Shown here: in pieces, positions 39,220-46,619 of the stretch
Layout of the letters: each line of letters starts with the position of its first letter
How positions within the stretch are numbered: position 1 is the first letter of the stretch
Translations under genes and position numbers: made by a program
Notes under the pieces: generated by a model
Told to the model about the DNA's origin: nothing
Databases searched by the model: none
What the model saw: the letters and a program-made list of their open reading frames with translations, nothing else
Assembly (NCBI GenBank): GCA_001570385.1
Contig: BBYL01000021.1
Span: 62,001-126,000, forward strand
Length of the DNA: 64,000 bases
Reading direction: 5' to 3'
Source of the DNA: Microtetraspora glauca
GTDB lineage: Bacteria > Actinomycetota > Actinomycetes > Streptosporangiales > Streptosporangiaceae

Positions 39220-41997
39220 TCATCGGCGTCGTGTTGCTCCGGTACCCGGCCGGGCTTCCGGGAGGAGGTTCATCGGCGATTCCGGGAGCCAGAGGCGGGA
39301 GCCGCCGTGCCGCAGCCGTACGAGGAAGGCCAGGACCCCGGCCAGGCCCGTGTTGAAGCCGGCCAAATCCAGCTCCCCGGTCTCGTCGGGAGGCACCAGG
39401 AGACCGTCCCGGAGAACGGTGCGCAGGTGGATGTTGACGGCCAGGTCCTCGGCCCAGTCGCGGTACCGCTCGTCCTGGCACGCGTCGGCGAGGTCGATCA
39501 GGAACTCGCCGTCGCCAGCCAGCCCGTGGCACTGGGAGATCCCGGCGTGCCAGCGAGAGCGGTGGATCGCGACGGCCGCCCGCGAGGCGGCCGCACGGAG
39601 CCGGTCATCGCCGGTCTGCCGCCACAGGCGCACCAGGAACGTGCCCACCCCGGAGGAGCCGCTGCACCAGTGGGTCATCAGCGGGCCATCCTCCCCCTCT
39701 CCGCTCGGCCAGTAGGCGGCTCCGCCTTTCACTTCGGCGACCGACAGGAGGGTGCCGGCCGCGCGGACGGCCAGGTCGAGGCAGCCGACGTCGCCGGTGG
39801 CCCGTGCCGCGGCCAGCAGGAACGCTCCTACTCCCGCGACGCCGTGCGCGAAGCCGTAGTGGGTGACACCGGCGAGCGCGGAGGCGAAGTCCCGCGCGAT
39901 CGGCCACACGGTGAGCCCGTTCCGGTTCTCGGCCGCGGCGGTCAGCGCCCGCGCGGCCTGTCGGGCCCGGTCCAGGAATTCGTCCTCTTTCGTGACCTCC
40001 CAGAATCGGAGCTGGGTGAACCCGGCCCCGGCCACGCCGTGGCAGACGTCCGGGTTCGGCCAGTCGACCGGGACGCGCAGGGCGAGGTCGGCGGCGAGGC
40101 GGACGACGTCCTCGTCGCCCAGCGCCAGCCCGGCCTCCAGCAACGCCCAGGCGGTGCCCGAGCGGCCGAAGTGCAGTCCCGGCAGGGACCGCGGCTCGCG
40201 CGTCACATGTCGAGAGATCCAGCTCGCCACCGTCGCCACCGCGTCCCTCATGGCCGGGTCCTGCCGGGTCTCGTAGACGCGGGTGAGAACACCCAGAACT
40301 CCGGCGGCGCCGTACTGGATGTTCAACGGATCGCAGGTCTCGCCAAACCCGGGCGACTTCCAGAGTCTGTTGGGGTTGTCCGGCTCCATGGTGAGCAGCA
40401 GCCGCTCGGTCGCGTGGACGATCATCTGATCGACGTCCACCGGTCGCGCGGGCGGCGCGTCGTCGCGGTCGTCGGCGTGTGGTCGCTCGGGCCTGGCGAG
40501 GAACGCGCGTACGGACTCCAGGGACGGGCGTCGCGCCGGGTCCGGGTGCAGCAGCGGGACGATGATCCCGGCCATCCGCCGGGCGGCCGCATTACCGGCG
40601 GCGAAACGGCGCAGCCAGATGTCGATCCGCTCCTCATACGTCCGCGTCTGCGGCTCGTCGGGGGCGAGCAGCGGATCGACCCCGCTCACGAGGTAGAAGA
40701 GGGTGGCGCCCAGGCTGTAGAGGTCGGTCGCGGGCTGGGGTGTGCAGATCCGCGGTCCGTCGACCTGCTCCGGCGCCGCATACCCGGGCGTGTACGCCTG
40801 GGTGACCCGCTCCCCTGTCCCGGCGAGCGTCTCAAGGTCGATCAGGCGCAGGTCGCCGTCCTCGGTGACCATGATGTTGTTGGGGTTGAAGTCGCGGTGC
40901 ACCAGCCCCTTGGCGTGTACCGACTCCACCAGCTCGACCAGGCCGCGAGCGATCCGCTCGGCGGTGTCCGACGAGGGACCCCATCCCGCGCCGTCGTCCG
41001 GCTCGATGTTCTCGGTCACCCACTGGCGTAGCGTGACGCCCTGAACCGCCTCCTGGACCAGGAACAGGTCACCCTGCTGTTCGAACAGCTCCACCAGACG
41101 TGTCGTCACTCCGGAGGTCTCGAACAGCTCCAGCGTCCGCGCCTCATGGCGGCGGGCGTCGCGGATGTCCTTCCCGGTCACGTCGGCCGCCGTGTGCGGG
41201 CGGGCCTGCTTGATGACGACGGTGCCCCCCGTGTGTTCGTCGGTGGCCCGGTAGACCCCGCCGCCGAAGGCGTGGCGGATGACCTCTCGCACCACGTACC
41301 TGCCGTTGAGGAGAACCTGTCGCGGGCCGGTGCCGTTCGCTCCGGGCTGCGGGCTCGACCGTTCTCGGGTGAACGGGTCCCGCGGCGCCCACGAGGGCGG
41401 GGAGAACCAGGCGTCCCGCCGATCCAGCCGCAGGCTCCCGTCAGGCGCGACCAGCATCGCCTCGTAGCTTCCGTCGTTGCCCAGCATCCGTACGCCGCCG
41501 AACACCCCGAACCGGTACTGCACCAGGCTCCCCGGGCGATAGGGCCGGTCGGACAGGATGCCAGGCCCCGGCAGCCCCTCGGTCGCCCGATGCAGGTCCT
41601 CGGCCAGAGCCCGCAGCCGGTCGTCGTCATCGTTCGGATAGACCGTGATGAACTTGCCGCCGGCACCCCGGTCACAGCGGTCCGACACGAGTCGGTGGAC
41701 CTTGTCGAGGTTTCGGGCGAACTTGAACGGCGTGCGGTGGCGCACCAGGACATCGGCGCATCTGGCCAGCACCAGCGGTGCTGACAGCGGCGTCGCCGAG
41801 ACGTGGAGCTTCCACCCTTGCACCCGGGAACGCCCGCCGGGCGGCTGCACGTAGCACCAGAAGTCTCCGAGCTCGACCTGCCAGTCGCGTGCTTCTCGGC
41901 GGTTCAGCACCGCCCGTGCACAGTCCACCAGGAGCGTCTCATCGCTGTCACGCCAAGCGTCGGACGACTCATCCGGGCCCCTGACCTCGATGTCCAT
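39220..41997 (-). CDS. Class IV lanthipeptide synthetase (LanL)
   Basis: Three-domain enzyme of 925 residues that installs lanthionine rings. Residues 1-220 form the phospho-Ser/Thr lyase region (WKLHVSATPLSAPLVLARCA, RNLDKVHRLVSDRCDRGAGG). Residues about 231-520 form a Ser/Thr kinase: Lys263 in TVVIKQARP, HRDFNPNN at 367-374, then LIDLE. Residues about 545-925 are a LanC-like cyclase. Zinc ligands Cys778 (THWCSGSSG), Cys823 and His824 (SQCHGLAGDG) are all present, which separates class IV LanL from class III LanKC. GGAGAG precedes the ATG. It is divergent from the exporter genes; the precursor lies at 45940. Confidence 0.93.
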   Translation of the reverse strand: MDIEVRGPDESSDAWRDSDETLLVDCARAVLNRREARDWQVELGDFWCYVQPPGGRSRVQGWKLHVSATPLSAPLVLARCADVLVRHRTPFKFARNLDKVHRLVSDRCDRGAGGKFITVYPNDDDDRLRALAEDLHRATEGLPGPGILSDRPYRPGSLVQYRFGVFGGVRMLGNDGSYEAMLVAPDGSLRLDRRDAWFSPPSWAPRDPFTRERSSPQPGANGTGPRQVLLNGRYVVREVIRHAFGGGVYRATDEHTGGTVVIKQARPHTAADVTGKDIRDARRHEARTLELFETSGVTTRLVELFEQQGDLFLVQEAVQGVTLRQWVTENIEPDDGAGWGPSSDTAERIARGLVELVESVHAKGLVHRDFNPNNIMVTEDGDLRLIDLETLAGTGERVTQAYTPGYAAPEQVDGPRICTPQPATDLYSLGATLFYLVSGVDPLLAPDEPQTRTYEERIDIWLRRFAAGNAAARRMAGIIVPLLHPDPARRPSLESVRAFLARPERPHADDRDDAPPARPVDVDQMIVHATERLLLTMEPDNPNRLWKSPGFGETCDPLNIQYGAAGVLGVLTRVYETRQDPAMRDAVATVASWISRHVTREPRSLPGLHFGRSGTAWALLEAGLALGDEDVVRLAADLALRVPVDWPNPDVCHGVAGAGFTQLRFWEVTKEDEFLDRARQAARALTAAAENRNGLTVWPIARDFASALAGVTHYGFAHGVAGVGAFLLAAARATGDVGCLDLAVRAAGTLLSVAEVKGGAAYWPSGEGEDGPLMTHWCSGSSGVGTFLVRLWRQTGDDRLRAAASRAAVAIHRSRWHAGISQCHGLAGDGEFLIDLADACQDERYRDWAEDLAVNIHLRTVLRDGLLVPPDETGELDLAGFNTGLAGVLAFLVRLRHGGSRLWLPESPMNLLPEARPGTGATRRR

Positions 41998-42330
41998 GAT
42001 CTGCTCTCCGCTCCCGACTTCCTGTGCTTCCTGCGCGCGACCCGGTGCTCCGGGAGCCGCCTGACTGCCCCAGGGTCGTCGTCACCGAGCCGGGTCGCCT
42101 CAGGGCATCCCCTGACCCCGGCCCCCAAGGTTTCGCGTGTCCACGCGAGCGGCGTTCCGCGTTCGCGGCCGGAAATCGCCGACGCGAACGGCAAATCGTC
42201 GGGGGGCGGGTACGGGTGACGCCCTGAGGAGAATCCCCGCCGGCGACGCGACCATGGGTCCGAGTCGAGGAGCGCGGGGCGGCACGGCGCCGCCCGGATC
42301 ACGGAGAAGACGACGGTTGGGGGGCGAACG
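41998..42330. other. Divergent promoter region of the lanthipeptide locus
   Basis: The 333-bp gap between lanL (minus) and the exporter genes (plus) must hold both promoters. No convincing -35/-10 pair or second precursor-like frame was seen; GGGGGG just before 42331 is the exporter ribosome site. Short open frames here are arginine/proline-rich and not credible. Confidence 0.4.
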
Positions 42331-44061
42331 ATGCCGACGCAGGCGGCCGATCCCCGCCCGGCGCTCGCGCGCCTGGCGCCGGCCCAGACGGCGGTCGTCT
42401 CGGTGGCGACGGTCACCGCCGCGGGGGTCCGGCTGTCGCTTCCTGCCGCCATCGCGCACGTCGTCGACCAGGTGGCCACTGTTCCCCGCTCCTACGGGCT
42501 CGCCCTCGCTGTGCTGGCTCTGCTGGGGGTCCGGTTGCTGACCGAGGTCGCCGGCGCGCTGGCCCAGCTCGTGGTGACCACCCGTGTCACCGCGGCCCTG
42601 CGGGAGCGGATGACCCGGCATGTCTTCACGCTGGGAGTTCCCGGCACGCGTCACCTCCTCACCGGAGACCTGGTGGCCCGCTTGACCGGGGACGCCGCGG
42701 CCGCCGGCTCGCTGGTCTCCACACGGGTCGACGCCGCGGTGGCCGCGGTGACCTCCCTCGGCGGGCTGGCCGGCCTCTGGCTGGTCGACTGGCGACTCGG
42801 AGCGGCCTTCGCCTGCATGGTGGTCCCCGTCCTGCTTCTGCTCCGGCTGCTCATGCGGCGGGTCACCACGAGTTACGGCGAGTACCTCGAACGTCAGGCG
42901 GACATCGCGGCACGCCTCACCGACGCGCTGTCCGGCAGCAGGACGATCCGGGCCTCGGGCACCGCCGAGCGGGAGATCCGCCGCGTTCTCGCGGCGCTGC
43001 CCGAACTCACCCGGGCAGGGATGGCAACGTGGGAAGCCCAGCGCAGGACCTCCTGGCAGGTCGATCTGGCGTTGGCCGGGCTCCGGGTCGTCGTCCTCAT
43101 CGTGGCCGGCCTCGGAGTGGCGGACGGGCGCGTCTCACCCGGTGAGTTCCTCGAAATCGGTCTCTACCTGTCCTACGCCCTCGGTTTTCTCGACGGGGTC
43201 GACACCCTGGTGTATCTGGCCGATGCCCGCGCGAACGCCGATCGGGTCTTCGACGTACTGGCCGAACGGCCTCGACCGCGGCCACGGCACATCGTGGCCG
43301 CGGGGGCCGAAGGCCTTCCACCGGGACCGGGCGCGCTGTCCTTCCGGCAGGTCTCCGTGCGGCTCGGCGACCGGGTCGTACTGGACGCGGTCGACCTCGA
43401 CATCCCGGCCGGTACGGGGGTCGCCCTGGTGGGGCGGTCCGGGGCGGGCAAGACGACGCTCGCCATGCTCGCCGGCCGGCTCGTCGATCCCGATGACGGT
43501 GAGGTCCTCCTCGACGGCGTCCGTGTCGATGCGATCGAGGGGCCGGCCCTGCGCCGCGAGGTCGCCTACGCGTTCGATCGTCCCGTACTTCTCGGGCGGA
43601 CCGTTCGCGACGCCCTTACCTACGGGCGGGTGGACGCGAGCGACGAGGAGATCGAGAAGGCGATCACGGTCGCCAGGGCCGAGGGTTTCGTCCGCTTGCT
43701 GCCGGACGGTGTCGACACCCCGCTCGCGGCCACGCACCTGTCCGGCGGAGAACTGCAGCGTCTCGGCCTGGCCCGCGCGGTGGCGCACGGAGGGAGGGTC
43801 CTCGTGCTCGACGACGCCACATCGAGTCTCGACACGGTCACCGAGGCCCAGGTCACCCGGGCTCTCACCGATGGACTGGCCGGCCGTACCCGGCTCGTGG
43901 TCGCCCACCGTGCGGCCACCGCCGCTCGCGCCGACCTGGTCGCCTGGCTGGACGGCGGCCGGATCCGGGCGATCGGTCCCCACGCGCGCCTGTGGGCGAG
44001 CGAGCCGGACTACCGGGCGGTGTTCGCCGCTGTGTCACGACCGGACGAGGAGTGCGTATGA
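42331..44061 (+). CDS. Lanthipeptide ABC exporter half, degenerate ATPase
   Basis: ABC exporter half-transporter of 576 residues: about six membrane helices (residues 20-300), then a nucleotide-binding domain. Walker A is GRSGAGKTT near residue 369 and the signature is LSGGELQR. Walker B LVLDDATSSLD places Asp495 where the catalytic Glu should be. That substitution marks the weakened site of heterodimeric exporters, and the partner is the next gene, overlapping by ATGA. No peptidase domain is present, so leader removal must be by another protease. GGGGGGCGAACG precedes the ATG. Probable role: export of, or immunity to, the lanthipeptide. Confidence 0.88.
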   Translation: MPTQAADPRPALARLAPAQTAVVSVATVTAAGVRLSLPAAIAHVVDQVATVPRSYGLALAVLALLGVRLLTEVAGALAQLVVTTRVTAALRERMTRHVFTLGVPGTRHLLTGDLVARLTGDAAAAGSLVSTRVDAAVAAVTSLGGLAGLWLVDWRLGAAFACMVVPVLLLLRLLMRRVTTSYGEYLERQADIAARLTDALSGSRTIRASGTAEREIRRVLAALPELTRAGMATWEAQRRTSWQVDLALAGLRVVVLIVAGLGVADGRVSPGEFLEIGLYLSYALGFLDGVDTLVYLADARANADRVFDVLAERPRPRPRHIVAAGAEGLPPGPGALSFRQVSVRLGDRVVLDAVDLDIPAGTGVALVGRSGAGKTTLAMLAGRLVDPDDGEVLLDGVRVDAIEGPALRREVAYAFDRPVLLGRTVRDALTYGRVDASDEEIEKAITVARAEGFVRLLPDGVDTPLAATHLSGGELQRLGLARAVAHGGRVLVLDDATSSLDTVTEAQVTRALTDGLAGRTRLVVAHRAATAARADLVAWLDGGRIRAIGPHARLWASEPDYRAVFAAVSRPDEECV

Positions 44062-45821
44062 GTGGCACGGCGGCCCCCCGCCTGAGCCGCCCCGCCCATG
44101 TCCTGTTGCTCCACGAGCTGCGGCAGCGCCGAGGAGCCCTGGGACGCATCCTGGTCTGGTCGCTCGCCGAGTCGGTGCCGTCGTTGCTGTCCGGGCTCGC
44201 GGTGTCCGCTGCTCTGGAGCGCTTCCTCGCCCGTGACGTCACGGGCGGGATCGTGATCCTCACGCTTCTGCTGACGACGACGGCGGCGGGGGCGGTCGCC
44301 ACCAATCGGATGTTCCCCTGGCTCGCGGCGGTCGTCGAGCCGGTACGCGACGCGTTCGTCACCGCTGTGGTCAGGGGCGCCGTCGAAGCGTCGGCCCGCT
44401 CGACCACGAGGCCGGACACCGCCCGCGTCGCCCAGCTCACCGGGCAGGTGCAGACCGTACGGAACATCCTGTTCGCCCTGCTGCGTGCGGCGCGGCAGCT
44501 CGTCTTCTCCTCCGTAGCGGCGCTCGTAGGGCTCGCGCTGATCGCCCCCGTGGCCGCGCTGGTCAGCGGCGCGCTGATCGGCGTCTCCTTGGCCCTGTTC
44601 GCGCTGCTACTGCCGCGCCTGGTCGCGCGGCAGAAGGCGGCGCTCCTCGCCCGAGAGGAGGTCGCACGGCGGGCGGGGGACGCTTTCCGCGGCCTCCGCG
44701 ACGCGATCGCCTGCGCCGCGGAGGAGCGGGCGGTCCAGGAGGTGGGGCAGGCGGTCCGGGCCGAGGCGGCGCTCACCCGCGCGCTGGCCTGGAGCACCGC
44801 CGTGCGAAGCCTGCTCGTCTTCGTCGGGGGGCAGCTTCCCGTGGTCGTCCTTCTGGCCGCGGTTCCCTGGCTCCTGCGCGAGCATCACCTCACCGTCTCC
44901 GAGGCGGTCGGCGCGGCCACCTATCTGCTGGTCCGCCTGGAGCCGGCCCTGCGCGGCCTGGTCGGCACGATGGGGAGCTGGGGTGTCGAACTGGTGGTCA
45001 ACCTCGACAGGCTCGGGGAAGGATTCGCCGAGCCCGGCCCTCCTGTCGAGGAGGCCACGTCCCTGCCGACCCGATACGACCTGAACATCCGCGACCTCAC
45101 GTTCGCGTACGGTCTCCACGCGGCGCCGATCTTCCAGGGCCTTGACCTCGTCGTCCCCGAAGGGGAGCACATCGTCGTCGCCGGGCCCAGCGGGATCGGG
45201 AAGTCGACCCTCGCGAACCTCCTCACCGGCCTGATGACCCCCCAGCGCGGGGCGATCACGCTGGGCGGTGCCGACGTCCGGCGGGTCCGCGCGGGCGAGC
45301 CGCACCACGCGCCGGCCCTCATCCCGCAGGAGGCGTACGTCTTCGCGGGAACCCTGCGCGACAACCTGACCTACCTCGCCCCAAACGCGACCGACCACGA
45401 CGTGGGCCGGGCCGCAGCGGTCGTGGGCCTGGAACACGTCGTCGAGCGCCTCGGGGGGCTCGACGCACGAGTGGGTGCCGGAGGCCCCGACCTGTCCACG
45501 GGGGAGAAGCAGCTCATCGCCCTCACCCGTGTCTACCTGTCGCCGAGCAGGGTCGTCATCCTCGACGAGGCCACCTCCGGCCTCGACCCGGCGGCGGAGG
45601 CCCGCGCGGAGCGGGCGTTCGCCGACCGCGGGGGAACCCTCGTTGTCGTCGCGCACCGCATCAGCTCCGCCCGCCGGGCCGACCGCGTCGTCCTGCTCGA
45701 CGGGTACGGCGTGCGCGTGGGCACACACGATCGGCTGTTGCGGACCTCCGGCCTCTACGCCGATCTGGTCGGTCACTGGGAGGAGGAGCCCCGATCCGCC
45801 CCACAACCGGGCCGCGTATGA
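44058..45821 (+). CDS. Lanthipeptide ABC exporter half, canonical ATPase
   Basis: Partner half-transporter of 587 residues with an N-terminal transmembrane domain and a C-terminal ATPase. Walker A is AGPSGIGKST near residue 374. Walker B VVILDEATSGLD carries the catalytic Glu504, but the signature is LSTGEKQL instead of LSGGQ. In such heterodimers each composite site takes its signature from the opposite chain, so this degenerate signature would face the partner's Walker A, consistent with one active site per dimer. Translationally coupled to the upstream gene. The precursor gene follows after 118 bp. Confidence 0.9.
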   Translation: MSGTAAPRLSRPAHVLLLHELRQRRGALGRILVWSLAESVPSLLSGLAVSAALERFLARDVTGGIVILTLLLTTTAAGAVATNRMFPWLAAVVEPVRDAFVTAVVRGAVEASARSTTRPDTARVAQLTGQVQTVRNILFALLRAARQLVFSSVAALVGLALIAPVAALVSGALIGVSLALFALLLPRLVARQKAALLAREEVARRAGDAFRGLRDAIACAAEERAVQEVGQAVRAEAALTRALAWSTAVRSLLVFVGGQLPVVVLLAAVPWLLREHHLTVSEAVGAATYLLVRLEPALRGLVGTMGSWGVELVVNLDRLGEGFAEPGPPVEEATSLPTRYDLNIRDLTFAYGLHAAPIFQGLDLVVPEGEHIVVAGPSGIGKSTLANLLTGLMTPQRGAITLGGADVRRVRAGEPHHAPALIPQEAYVFAGTLRDNLTYLAPNATDHDVGRAAAVVGLEHVVERLGGLDARVGAGGPDLSTGEKQLIALTRVYLSPSRVVILDEATSGLDPAAEARAERAFADRGGTLVVVAHRISSARRADRVVLLDGYGVRVGTHDRLLRTSGLYADLVGHWEEEPRSAPQPGRV

Positions 45822-45885
45822 GCATCACGCGCCGGGCGGCCTGCCGGCGGTCACCAGCTCGATCCGGCGGGCCGCGCGAAAGCCT

Positions 45886-45906
45886 CCCGGCACATGCCGT
45901 GCCGGG
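45886..45906 (+). other. Hairpin between exporter and precursor genes
   Basis: CCCGGCAC-ATGCC-GTGCCGGG forms a perfect 8-bp stem 33 bp before the precursor start. It may be a partial terminator or an RNA-processing or stability element that sets precursor level apart from exporter level. Confidence 0.55.
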
Positions 45907-45939
45907 ACGACTCCGCTCACGGAGAGGAGGTGAACGAAT

Positions 45940-46071
45940 ATGACCATCGACATCAACGCGCTGCAGGTCCTGCCGGAGACGACGGCCGGACACAGCAGGG
46001 CGATCTGCGAGTGGACCTGCGAGAAGTACGGTACGTGCCGTCGTACCACCGCTGGCACCGGGACCGTTTAG
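45940..46071 (+). CDS. Class IV lanthipeptide precursor peptide
   Basis: A 43-residue gene with a near-perfect ribosome site (GGAGAGGAGG, 9 bp before the ATG). The leader MTIDINALQVLPETTAGHS carries the LQ-x-LPET element seen in class III/IV leaders such as the VenA LHALPET. The C-terminal core begins around residue 19-21 and has Cys23, Cys27 and Cys33. Ser19, Thr26, Thr32, Thr36, Thr37, Thr40 and Thr42 are possible dehydration sites. No Gly-Gly cleavage site. Up to three (methyl)lanthionines are possible; Ser19-Cys23 is the most obvious ring. It sits downstream of the exporter pair and across from LanL, whose substrate it should be. Confidence 0.85.
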   Translation: MTIDINALQVLPETTAGHSRAICEWTCEKYGTCRRTTAGTGTV

Positions 46072-46085
46072 TAGGCGCACGGGGT

Positions 46086-46115
46086 GTGATCGCGGGCGCC
46101 TCCGCCCTCGATCAC
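46086..46115 (+). terminator. Hairpin directly after the precursor gene
   Basis: GTGATCG pairs with CGATCAC and, inside, GGGCG with CGCCC around a CCTC loop. With one mismatch this is a 13-bp stem starting 15 nt after the precursor stop. Probably a 3' stability hairpin or terminator; no T-run. Confidence 0.65.
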
Positions 46116-46213
46116 ATCGATGTGACAGTGGATTCGGCCGCCGTCCCCGGCGTACAGGTCAGGGGCGGTGAGCCGGCCACGCCGTAGCCGCCGACCAGCC
46201 GTGTCGCCACCCC

Positions 46214-46240
46214 GCCCGGGCTGAACACCCGGGCCTTTTC
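46214..46240 (+). terminator. Rho-independent terminator of the lanthipeptide operon
   Basis: GCCCGGG-CTGAACA-CCCGGGC is followed by CTTTTCC. This is a perfect 7-bp GC stem with a T-run on the plus strand and the best classical terminator in the window. Confidence 0.75.
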
Positions 46241-46383
46241 CTTGCCGGGAATCACACCGGCTTTCCTGTGAACGGGCCCTGATCCGAAGCGGGTCCCCGA
46301 GCCGTCGCCGGGCCGCCCGCGTAACGCGATCGAACGGACGGCGCGCACCGTCGCCCTCGCCGCATCGCGTGCGCGGGAGCCCT

Positions 46384-46440
46384 TGTAAGTCACCTGTAAG
46401 TGATCAGCAAGCGCTCATGATCGAATCTTCCTTGATCGAA
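46384..46440. promoter_or_regulatory. Direct repeats upstream of the LAL regulator
   Basis: TGTAAGT occurs at 46384-46390 and 46395-46401 (11-bp period, one helical turn). TGATCGAA occurs at 46418-46425 and 46433-46440. TAGGGT at 46449 could be a -10. Direct rather than inverted repeats suit binding by LuxR/SARP-type activators. The rest of 46241-46619 shows no gene. Confidence 0.4.
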
Positions 46441-46619
46441 GCGAGGGCTAGGGTGACGACCACTTTCGACGGCACGATTGTTCATGCGGGTGCCGGTCCG
46501 TCGGATCGACGCGCCCGGCGTGGCGAGGGCACAGCTCCCCGCCGGGTACGCGCCGACCACCACGACACCACGTGCCGACCCGAGGCTCTTCTCCCCCCGG
46601 TGACCAGGTGGGCGTGGGA

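Noticed and set aside
46086..46187. Second short lanthipeptide-like frame after the precursor
   Set aside because: It starts inside a strong hairpin, lacks a ribosome site, a leader motif and any cysteine.
45894..46187. 97-codon plus frame overlapping the precursor gene
   Set aside because: Different frame with charged, low-complexity text. The 43-residue frame has the ribosome site and leader motif.
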